Below, piece after piece: positions 1 through 6,063 of a DNA stretch of 7,443 bases. The translations under genes and the position numbers were made by a program. Origin of the DNA: Dehalococcoidia bacterium UBA1332 (GTDB taxonomy: Bacteria > Chloroflexota > Dehalococcoidia > Lucifugimonadales > Lucifugimonadaceae); assembly GCA_002306745.1 (NCBI GenBank), contig DBSW01000088.1, positions 1,914 to 9,356 of the forward strand, read 5' to 3'. Every line of letters starts with the position of its first letter. The stretch's first letter is position 1. The notes under the pieces were generated by a model, which had not been told where the DNA came from, did no database searches, and saw only the letters and a program-made list of their open reading frames with translations.

Positions 1-110
1 TGTACCTCCGCCCCGGTCGACTGCAACTTGCTAGCCGCCAGACCTTAGTTCACTAATCTCCTATTATTATGACTGATTTTTTGAATCTTGTGAATAAATT
101 AGGTTTGATT

Positions 111-995
111 TTAATCCAAAAGTAACGAGCGAATAGCTTCTACAGATGAATCTGAAAGAGTACCCTGTTCTTCGGCTATATGCAAAGAAGCGATTGCTAG
201 AGCACCGTAAGCCTTTCCAGTCTCAATAGATTTTTCCTGTGTCGCTTGAAATTGCATCTTAATAGTATCGAAATCACCGCGTACAAATGGTCCAGTCATT
301 GCTGACGGAAGACCAAGTCGATCGATCGCATCGACTGTCGCACGGATCAACGGTATTAGCCTCGTTAGTGCCTCTTCGCGATCGATACCTAACTTAGCCC
401 ACATTTCGGCTGCTACACCGATCCATCCAGCAGTCATCCCACAAGCCATAACTGCAGAGGCATGATACGCCGCTCTTTCAGAGGACTTGATCTTAAACTC
501 TGATCCTCCTAAATCAGTTGCGAGTTCTGCCAACCATTCATACAGTTGATCATTTTCAGTCTCAGTTGCAAATGAAACGCCATTAAGTTGACCAAATGAC
601 TCGTTAGTCGGAAAGGTCTGTAGTGGATGAAAACCTGCCACTGCGGACCCGTATGATGCTGCATAGTTGAGAGCCGAAACTGATAAAGCTCCTGAGCAAT
701 GAACTACGGCCTGATAGGGCAGCCAATTAACTGCATTGCAAATATCCTCAATCACAGCATCTGGACTTGTTATAAACACTATGCCCGCCAAATTAGATGC
801 CGTTTGAAAATTGTCAGTAATTATCGAATTAGGCAGGCGTTCCTTAAGCCATTTTCTATGCTCAATTCGACGTGATGTGACAGATACAACGTTGTATCCA
901 GATTTCTCAAGTGCAATTGCAAGACTCGAACCAAGTCTTCCTGAGGCTAAAACTGCAATAGGTGTTTTTTTGTCTAACTTAGTATAAAAATTCAT
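111..995 (-). CDS. Rossmann-fold / DUF2520 domain protein (putative NAD(P)-binding oxidoreductase-like)
   Basis: A 294-residue protein matching the Rossmann-like plus DUF2520 architecture, related in fold to pyrroline-5-carboxylate and ketopantoate reductases. Seen: an N-terminal beta-alpha-beta dinucleotide site at about residues 13-42 (ASGRLG at 17-22, then SRR at 41-43), FITSPDAVI at 74-82, VVHCSGALS at 97-105 and the family hallmark GFHPLQTF at 121-128. The helical C-terminal half has HASAVMACG at 178-186 and TGPFVRGD at 234-241. Length is normal for the family. Oddity: the first glycine of the usual GxGxxG loop appears to be Ala17. The ATG overlaps the stop of the upstream peptidase gene by one base (TAATG) and has no Shine-Dalgarno of its own, so translation probably depends on re-initiation. 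Substrate and reaction are not established for this family; any oxidoreductase role is inferred from fold. The family call is confident, the function is not. Confidence 0.88.
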   Translation of the reverse strand: MNFYTKLDKKTPIAVLASGRLGSSLAIALEKSGYNVVSVTSRRIEHRKWLKERLPNSIITDNFQTASNLAGIVFITSPDAVIEDICNAVNWLPYQAVVHCSGALSVSALNYAASYGSAVAGFHPLQTFPTNESFGQLNGVSFATETENDQLYEWLAELATDLGGSEFKIKSSERAAYHASAVMACGMTAGWIGVAAEMWAKLGIDREEALTRLIPLIRATVDAIDRLGLPSAMTGPFVRGDFDTIKMQFQATQEKSIETGKAYGALAIASLHIAEEQGTLSDSSVEAIRSLLLD

Positions 996-1966
996 TAGAA
1001 ACTAGCTCGGGCGTCGGCTGCTGAAAGAATACCGCCCAGACTATTTGCCGATTCAATTGCATTTAGAATCGCTCCAGATACGGCCTTCAAAGCCGCAGCG
1101 TGAAGAACATCGCCTTCGACAGAATCCGTATGAGTACCAGTCGCAAGCCCAAATACCGTATCGCCATCATTTGCGGTGTGCGAAGGTCGAACAGCAAGTG
1201 CAATGCCGTCCTGACCGGCCATTGCCAATCTAGTAGCCCCAATTTTATCTAACGAGGCATCGGTAGCCACCACTCCAATTGTTGTGTTCCGAAAAAAACC
1301 TCTACTTCTTTGCGGAAAGTCAATCAAAAGATCTATCGAATTTGCAAAGCCATTTTCCGTTTTTGGTCCAGCAATTATTTCGCCGGTCTCCGGGTCAACA
1401 ACATCCCCAATCGGATTAACTACCATCAATGCACCTACAGTCGCCCCTCCCAAAACTTGAACCGAAGCAGTACCTATACCACTCTTAATTGAATGTGATT
1501 GTCCGAGAAGCTTAGCTGCAGTTGCACCAGTACCCGCACCAACACAACCGGTTTCGAAATCACAGCTTGCTGACTTCGCAGCGCTGTATCCATCCTCAGT
1601 GTCTGGGCGAATCTTATGATTGATAAAGCCGAGGTCAAATATGACCGCAGATGAGACCAATGGAATAGTAATTCTGCCAAGGTTTAGCCCAATCCCTTGA
1701 TCTTCTAGATACCGGATTACACCGCCCGAAGAATCTAGCCCAAAGACACTACCGCCAGCCAGATTCACACCATTAATCCACTGGACACCTGCAACCGGGT
1801 CAAGTATCTCAGTATCTCTACTCCCAGGTGCTGCTCCCCTCACATCTATACCTGCAACGGCATTATGCTCGGACAGCACCACGGTACAGCCAGTTCCGTT
1901 TTCGATATCTGTATGATGACCCACGGTAATACCGTCGACATCTGTTATTGCGCCAGAGTATTTCAC
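995..1966 (-). CDS. P1 family (DmpA/S58) self-processing aminopeptidase-like hydrolase
   Basis: A 323-residue member of the DmpA/P1 peptidase family (MEROPS S58). Members are Ntn-like hydrolases that cut themselves into alpha and beta chains and include beta-peptidyl and L-aminopeptidase/D-esterases, ThnT and the nylon oligomer hydrolase NylC. Seen: ITDVDGITVGHHTD at 7-20, the glycine-rich GGSVFGLDSSGG at 71-82, VGAGTGATA at 142-150, and FRNTTIGVVATDA at 225-237. By family knowledge the Asn227/Thr228 junction is the autocleavage site and Thr228 the new N-terminal nucleophile, as in NylC-like members. There is no signal peptide, so it is likely cytoplasmic. The start is GTG: an in-frame ATG at 1993-1991 is followed by TGA at 1981-1979, which excludes a longer N-terminus. 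No good Shine-Dalgarno precedes the GTG. It is the first gene of a pair with the DUF2520 gene, so a peptide, amide or ester substrate in a shared small pathway is plausible but unproven. Confidence 0.9.
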   Translation of the reverse strand: MKYSGAITDVDGITVGHHTDIENGTGCTVVLSEHNAVAGIDVRGAAPGSRDTEILDPVAGVQWINGVNLAGGSVFGLDSSGGVIRYLEDQGIGLNLGRITIPLVSSAVIFDLGFINHKIRPDTEDGYSAAKSASCDFETGCVGAGTGATAAKLLGQSHSIKSGIGTASVQVLGGATVGALMVVNPIGDVVDPETGEIIAGPKTENGFANSIDLLIDFPQRSRGFFRNTTIGVVATDASLDKIGATRLAMAGQDGIALAVRPSHTANDGDTVFGLATGTHTDSVEGDVLHAAALKAVSGAILNAIESANSLGGILSAADARASF

Positions 1967-2014
1967 TTGTACCCGTTTTCAACTAACCAACATGTTAATC
2001 TACATTGGAATTAG

Positions 2015-2029
2015 GCTAAGCGGTTTAGC
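2015..2029. repeat. Small dyad GCTAA-N5-TTAGC, possible operator
   Basis: Perfect 5-bp inverted arms flank a 5-bp spacer, and GCTAA occurs once more at 2070-2074. It lies about 50 bp upstream of the peptidase start and 85 bp upstream of the guaB3 -10-like box, a suitable place for a regulator of the leftward unit. A 5-bp dyad can easily arise by chance in AT-rich DNA, so this is only a candidate. Confidence 0.2.
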
Positions 2030-2113
2030 TCAGAGTAGCACAACAAATGTAGAGTTTAATTACTTCCAAGCTAATGATTAAAATCAATATGTACTAACCA
2101 CAAAATGTAAGGG

Positions 2114-2119
2114 TATACT
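2114..2119 (+). promoter_or_regulatory. -10-like box TATACT for guaB3
   Basis: TATACT matches the sigma-70 -10 consensus at five of six positions and would start a transcript near 2126 with a leader of roughly 110 nt. The matching -35 region (around 2090-2096) is poor, with about three of six consensus bases at TGTACT, so strength or activator dependence is unknown. A weaker alternative, TACATT at 2203-2208, would give a leader of about 20 nt. Confidence 0.35.
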
Positions 2120-2225
2120 GAGTCGGATGTGATCTGCGGCGAAATTCGTAACCTACGCCGTACATCGATATGACGAACTACTAATTTCAAAGTAGGAAAT
2201 AGTACATTCGTTTCATAACCTATGT

Positions 2226-2231
2226 GAGGAG
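2226..2231 (+). promoter_or_regulatory. Strong Shine-Dalgarno GAGGAG fixing the guaB3 GTG start
   Basis: GAGGAG is followed by a 6-nt spacer and then GTG at 2238. This is the best ribosome binding site in the window and decides the non-ATG start of guaB3. Confidence 0.85.
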
Positions 2232-2237
2232 TACAAA

Positions 2238-3380
2238 GTGCCACGTAACTTCAAGGAACTTAAGCCCGCATACGGATTTGACGATGTTGCGATAGCTCCG
2301 GGAGATATAACGATTAACCCGGAAATGGCTGATTTAACGACGAATTTCGACGGGGTGAGACTCGATGTACCCTTTATAGCCTCCGCAATGGATGCTGTAG
2401 TTGATCCGAAATTTGCAATCGACATGACACAAGCCGGCGGTATGGCTGTCATGAACATGGATGGATTACATACCCGCTATGAAGACACGAATGAGATATA
2501 TGAAGAGATAGCTGCTGCCGCAAGAGAAGACGCAACAGAGATCATGCAAAAGATCTACTCTGCACCGCAAAAACCTGAACTGATTGCAAAAAAAGTAGAG
2601 CAAGTGAAAAAAGGCGGAGGCAAAGCCGTAGTTTCATTTGTCCCTCAAACTGCAAAACGGATGGCACCACTAGCAGTAGAAGCAGGTGCAGACATTGTCG
2701 TAGTCCAAGGAACTGTAGTTACCGCCCGCCATTCATCAAAGAGTATTAGGGGGCTGATATTCTCAGACATGATCAAGAATCTCAAGGTACCTGTTCTGGT
2801 CGGTAATACCGTTTCGTACGAGGTAACTAAAGAATTAATGCAACAGGGCATTTCGGGCGTTATGGTCGGAGTAGGACCAGGGTCTGTTTGTACAAGCCGG
2901 GAAGTTCTAGGAATTGGTATTCCACAGGTTAGTGCGACTATCGAGTGTGCCGCTGCTAGAGATGATTTCTTTAAAGAAACGGGTAGATACATCCCGATTA
3001 TCACCGATGGTGGTATTCGCACTGGTGGCGATGTGTGTAAATCTTTCGCTTCTGGTGCTAACGCGGTTATGATCGGCAGCCCATTTGCAAAAACTGAAGA
3101 GGCTCCAGCAAAAGGTTTCCATTGGGGTATGGCAACTTGGCACGATTCACTGCCACGCGGCACGCGAATCAACATGGGAACAGAATATAGTCTTCACCAA
3201 CTTCTCTACGGACCATCGTCGCGAACAGACGGTACTCTGAATTTAGTCGGCGCACTCAGGGTATGCATGGGCTACGTAGGAGCAGATAACCTGAGAGAGA
3301 TGAATAAAGCACGAATGGTATATGCGCCTGCTATAAAGACTGAAGGCAAAATCTACCAGATGGCAGGGCTGGGCAGCTGA
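2238..3380 (+). CDS. guaB3: GuaB3-type IMP dehydrogenase family protein (no CBS domains)
   Basis: A 380-residue TIM-barrel protein of the IMP dehydrogenase/GMP reductase superfamily. IMPDH oxidises IMP to XMP with NAD+, the committed step to GMP. Seen: FDDVAIAPGDI near residues 14-24, the phosphate/K+ loop and catalytic cysteine in GVGPGSVCTSR at 211-221 (Cys218), ITDGGIRTGGD at 255-265 with Asp257, and GANAVMIGSPF at 273-283. The roughly 120-residue CBS (Bateman) pair of classical GuaB is absent; length and the MPRNFKELKPAYGFDDV start instead fit the GuaB3 class known from actinobacteria and cyanobacteria. GuaB3 was long annotated only as IMPDH-related, but IMPDH activity has been reported for cyanobacterial members. 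Without Bateman domains, allosteric control by purine nucleotides through that module is not expected. Whether a classical guaB also exists cannot be seen here. It starts at GTG behind a strong Shine-Dalgarno and ends in TGA. Confidence 0.9.
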   Translation: MPRNFKELKPAYGFDDVAIAPGDITINPEMADLTTNFDGVRLDVPFIASAMDAVVDPKFAIDMTQAGGMAVMNMDGLHTRYEDTNEIYEEIAAAAREDATEIMQKIYSAPQKPELIAKKVEQVKKGGGKAVVSFVPQTAKRMAPLAVEAGADIVVVQGTVVTARHSSKSIRGLIFSDMIKNLKVPVLVGNTVSYEVTKELMQQGISGVMVGVGPGSVCTSREVLGIGIPQVSATIECAAARDDFFKETGRYIPIITDGGIRTGGDVCKSFASGANAVMIGSPFAKTEEAPAKGFHWGMATWHDSLPRGTRINMGTEYSLHQLLYGPSSRTDGTLNLVGALRVCMGYVGADNLREMNKARMVYAPAIKTEGKIYQMAGLGS

Positions 3381-3386
3381 TCAATT

Positions 3387-3406
3387 AGAGAAATCCAATT
3401 TCTTTT
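3387..3406 (+). terminator. Weak AT-rich hairpin with short T run after guaB3
   Basis: Six base pairs are perfect: AGAAAT (3389-3394) pairs with ATTTCT (3398-3403) across a CCA loop. The stem can extend to eight pairs with one G-U pair and runs into TTTT at 3403-3406. It begins 6 nt after the guaB3 stop. The stem is almost all A-T, so as an intrinsic terminator it would be weak. Confidence 0.25.
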
Positions 3407-3456
3407 AGACAATAAGTTACAAACAAAATATTTAAGCCTTAATAAATCGTAATATT

Positions 3457-3484
3457 TCCGCCAGCACAATCATGTGCTGGCGGA
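3457..3484 (+). terminator. Perfect 11-bp inverted repeat upstream of hisS (terminator or 5' UTR hairpin)
   Basis: TCCGCCAGCAC (3457-3467) is perfectly complementary to GTGCTGGCGGA (3474-3484) around an AATCAT loop. The stem is GC-rich in an otherwise AT-rich gap and is the most stable non-coding structure in the window. It sits 76 nt after the guaB3 stop and 23 nt before the hisS ATG. Only a poor T tract (TCAATTT) follows, so it is either a weak intrinsic terminator for guaB3 or a structure near the 5' end of the hisS mRNA. A TAATAT at 3450-3455 could serve as a -10 and place the hairpin at the transcript start, but I see no matching -35. The inverted repeat itself is certain; the role is open. 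Confidence 0.5.
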
Positions 3485-3507
3485 TCAATTTAAGAGACAA
3501 TCAAGAA

Positions 3508-4791
3508 ATGAACTTTAAGCGCCCACGCGGCACGGCAGACATACTACCCACAGAGCAAACGTACTGGTCACACGTTTATACAACCGCCCACAATGTAGCG
3601 GAACAATTTGGCTACCAAAGAATCGATACGCCCACATTTGAAGATACTGATCTATTTCAACGAGGCGTCGGAGACGGAACCGATATTGTCCAAAAAGAAA
3701 TGTATTCGTTTGAAGACCATGGTGGAGATTCAATCACTCTACGGCCTGAGGGCACTGCTTCTGTCTGTCGAGCATATCTAGAAAACGGACTACACAACGA
3801 GCCCCAACCGGTTCGATTATTCTACACAGCCCCTATGTTCCGCTACGAGCGTCCTCAGGCAGGTCGGATGCGCCAACATCACCAATTCGGTTGTGAAGCA
3901 ATAGGTGCTCCGAATCCTGAGGTAGATGCCGAAGTGATAGAACTTGGTTGGAAATACATCTCAGATCTTGGTATCAAGAACGTCTCACTAAAGATTAATA
4001 CCCTGGGAGATCCTGAAGGGAGAGTTGACTACCTTAGCGATCTCAACAAATACTTTAATACTCACATCAATGAGCTTCCGAAACTCGATCAGGATCGATT
4101 ACGTAGAGCACCATTGAGAGTGCTGGATTCAAAGGAAAAGCAAACTCAGCAACTAGCTGACAAAGCTCCGAAGTCAGTCGATTACATCGGTGGCGAGGTG
4201 AAAGAACACTGGGAGGCACTGCTGGGCCTCCTAGATAATCTTAAAACCGTTTACAAAGAATTTAAATACGATATAGATCACCGATTGGTTAGAGGTCTAG
4301 ACTATTACAACCGGACAGTATTTGAATACGAGCCGATTGAAGCTGGCGGGCAGGGTACATTGTTAGCAGGAGGACGATACGATCCGCTCATAGGAATTCT
4401 CGGAGGCCAGAACACTCCAGCAATCGGATTCGGATCGGGAATCGAAAGAATGATTCTCGAAATGAAAAAACAAAATGTCGAAGTCGACAGTACATACGCA
4501 CCCAATATAGTTGTTATCGCACTAGGAAATGCCGGTTCTGCAGCTGCAAAATTAGCGAGTGAACTTCGAGCCAAAAATATATCCACCGTTCTCGCACCAA
4601 GTCGTTCGCTTAAAGCACAGATGAGATTTGCGAATAACCAAAATGCAGAGAACGTTGTAATCATTGGTGAGAGAGAAATACAAAACGGAGTGGCTTCGAT
4701 TAAATGTCTAACTACAGATGGTGCTCAAAAAGAAGTTGCGCTTGAAGCTGCCACAATAGCCGCACACATTCATTTACTAACTGACCAGTAA
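3508..4791 (+). CDS. hisS: Histidyl-tRNA synthetase
   Basis: A 427-residue class II aminoacyl-tRNA synthetase that attaches histidine to tRNA-His in the cytoplasm. Seen: N-terminal FKRPRGTADILP at 3-14, LRPEGT at 78-83, motif 2 FRYERPQAGRMRQHHQFG at 111-128, the HisA histidine-binding motif LVRGLDYYNRTVFE at 260-273 with the expected Arg262, GGRYD at 288-292, and motif 3 AIGFGSGIER at 305-314. The C-terminal HGTP anticodon-binding domain begins at about 331 (APNIVVIALG) and contains a region at about 354-390 typical of HisRS. Start choice: an in-frame ATG at 3472 would add 12 residues (MCWRINLRDNQE) unlike the family and lies inside the hairpin loop, while 3508 gives the usual HisRS N-terminus and length. 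The Shine-Dalgarno is weak (AAGAG about 11 nt upstream). All catalytic motifs are intact. No T-box leader is visible; the upstream gap is only 127 bp. Confidence 0.96.
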   Translation: MNFKRPRGTADILPTEQTYWSHVYTTAHNVAEQFGYQRIDTPTFEDTDLFQRGVGDGTDIVQKEMYSFEDHGGDSITLRPEGTASVCRAYLENGLHNEPQPVRLFYTAPMFRYERPQAGRMRQHHQFGCEAIGAPNPEVDAEVIELGWKYISDLGIKNVSLKINTLGDPEGRVDYLSDLNKYFNTHINELPKLDQDRLRRAPLRVLDSKEKQTQQLADKAPKSVDYIGGEVKEHWEALLGLLDNLKTVYKEFKYDIDHRLVRGLDYYNRTVFEYEPIEAGGQGTLLAGGRYDPLIGILGGQNTPAIGFGSGIERMILEMKKQNVEVDSTYAPNIVVIALGNAGSAAAKLASELRAKNISTVLAPSRSLKAQMRFANNQNAENVVIIGEREIQNGVASIKCLTTDGAQKEVALEAATIAAHIHLLTDQ

Positions 4792-4865
4792 CTAATTTAA
4801 ATAAATTTCACCAGATACCATAATTCAATTTATAGTTTCATCCTAGTTTACCTTTACTCCAAAAT

Positions 4866-5948
4866 ATGCAGCACTCAATGGAAGACCGATTAAAAGAAAT
4901 TGCTGACCGGCACAAAGAAGTCGAACGGCTGATGTCATTACCCGAAACTGCTGCCGATCCCAATGCCATACGGCGACTCGGACGAGAATACAGTCAACTT
5001 CAACATGTTGTTGAACTATGGAACACAATGAAACGTGTTCAAGTAGATCTAGAGGGAGCTGAAGAACTAATCGCAGATGAAGATGATGCCGAAGTTATCG
5101 AAATGGCAAATCTAGAATCAGAAGAATTGAAAGCAAAACTTGAAATTCTAAATGGAGATATTAAGTTAGAACTTCTTCCTAAAGATGAAACCGAACACGC
5201 CGATGCAGTAGTAGAAATTAGAGCAGGGGCTGGTGGAGATGAAGCTGGTCTATTTGCAGCAGAAATATTCCGCATGTACCAGCGATACGCTGAAAGCCGT
5301 AAATGGAAGTTAAAAATGCTCAGTGAAAACGCCACGGGCGTGGGGGGCATTAAAGAAGTTACGTTCGAAATTGCAGGCGAACGTGCCTATCAACGCCTAC
5401 ACCTAGAAAGTGGTGTACATCGCGTACAACGAATACCTGCGACGGAATCTCAAGGTAGAATTCATACATCTACAGCTACTGTAGCGGTCTTACCAAAAGC
5501 TGAAGAAGTAGACGTAGAGATCAGTGAAAATGATTTGAAAATTGATGTATTTCACTCCGGGGGTGCTGGCGGCCAGAACGTAAATAAAGTCGCAACCGCT
5601 ATTCGCATCACGCATGAACCAACAGGACTGGTTGTACAGTGCCAAAATGAGCGCTCCCAACTTCAGAACAAGCTTCAGGCAATGGAAATTCTTCGTTCTA
5701 GATTATGGGACCTCGAGTTACGTAAGCGACAAGAAGAAGAAAGTGCTAACCGTAAGGCCCAAGTAGGAACTGGCGACCGCTCTGAAAAGATTCGAACTTA
5801 CAACTTCCCACAGTCCCGCATTACTGATCACAGGATTGGCTATACCAGTCACCAGATGCAGACTGTAATGGGTGGAGAACTAGATGAATTTATTGACGCA
5901 CTTCTACAGGAGGAGCAAGCTCGCAAACTTGCAAACTCCCATCTGTAA
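4866..5948 (+). CDS. prfA: Peptide chain release factor 1
   Basis: A 360-residue class I release factor that recognises UAA and UAG in the A site and triggers peptidyl-tRNA hydrolysis. Seen: a helical N-terminal domain (about 5-100), the RF1-specific anticodon-mimic PAT at 191-193 within RIPATESQGRIHTS (RF2 would have SPF), and the catalytic GGQ at 235-237 in SGGAGGQNVNK. The C-terminal RTYNFPQSRITDHRIG (310-325) is also typical. Gln237 is the residue methylated by PrmC, encoded next on the same strand. Start: the ATG at 4866 lacks a Shine-Dalgarno; a second in-frame ATG at 4878 (MEDRLKEI) fits the family N-terminus equally well and also lacks one, so the first four residues are uncertain. 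It lies 74 nt after hisS with no visible terminator between them, so read-through from hisS is possible. Confidence 0.97.
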   Translation: MQHSMEDRLKEIADRHKEVERLMSLPETAADPNAIRRLGREYSQLQHVVELWNTMKRVQVDLEGAEELIADEDDAEVIEMANLESEELKAKLEILNGDIKLELLPKDETEHADAVVEIRAGAGGDEAGLFAAEIFRMYQRYAESRKWKLKMLSENATGVGGIKEVTFEIAGERAYQRLHLESGVHRVQRIPATESQGRIHTSTATVAVLPKAEEVDVEISENDLKIDVFHSGGAGGQNVNKVATAIRITHEPTGLVVQCQNERSQLQNKLQAMEILRSRLWDLELRKRQEEESANRKAQVGTGDRSEKIRTYNFPQSRITDHRIGYTSHQMQTVMGGELDEFIDALLQEEQARKLANSHL

Positions 5949-6063
5949 ATGACTAAGCCGTCAACAAGCGTCAACTAAAACAAACGCATAACCCGAACAG
6001 TATTTCATCCTAAATTACAAGCGAATAAAATCTCGTCGAGTACATGAAACGTATTCTTGTGAT

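Larger units (their letters stand above)
1967..2237. promoter_or_regulatory. Divergent intergenic region between the peptidase operon and guaB3
   Basis: This 271-bp AT-rich gap is the longest non-coding stretch in the window and must carry the promoters for both divergent units. It holds a 15-bp dyad (GCTAAGCGGTTTAGC, 2015-2029), a -10-like TATACT (2114-2119), a weak potential stem pairing 2137-2141 with 2156-2160, a second weak stem pairing 2178-2182 with 2191-2195, and the guaB3 ribosome binding site (2226-2231). No ORF with coding character and no convincing tRNA or riboswitch core was found. For the leftward unit I could not pick a credible -35/-10 pair. Confidence 0.6.

Noticed and set aside
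2013..2045. tRNA-like string (GGTTTAGCTCAGAG resembles a tRNA D-arm)
   Set aside because: No complementary acceptor stem, no T-loop GGTTCGA and no plausible anticodon arm follow at the right spacing.
2645..3175. Long minus-strand open frame opposite guaB3
   Set aside because: It is antisense to a strongly conserved gene, has no recognisable motifs and is expected from codon structure; the same applies to the other antisense frames in the window.
3472..3507. N-terminal extension of HisRS from the ATG at 3472
   Set aside because: The 12 extra residues do not resemble HisRS, the ATG overlaps the hairpin loop, and 3508 gives the standard N-terminus.
5563..5572. Ten-base identity between the hairpin arm GTGCTGGCGG and prfA
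   Set aside because: In prfA these bases encode the invariant GAGGQ segment; the match is best explained by chance.
5959..5975. Direct repeat CGTCAAC x2 with 10-bp period between prfA and prmC
   Set aside because: Only two 7-bp copies and no third; not distinguishable from chance, though a regulator site cannot be fully excluded.
5949..5978. Nine-codon ORF MTKPSTSVN directly after the prfA stop
   Set aside because: No ribosome binding site and no coding signal at that length.
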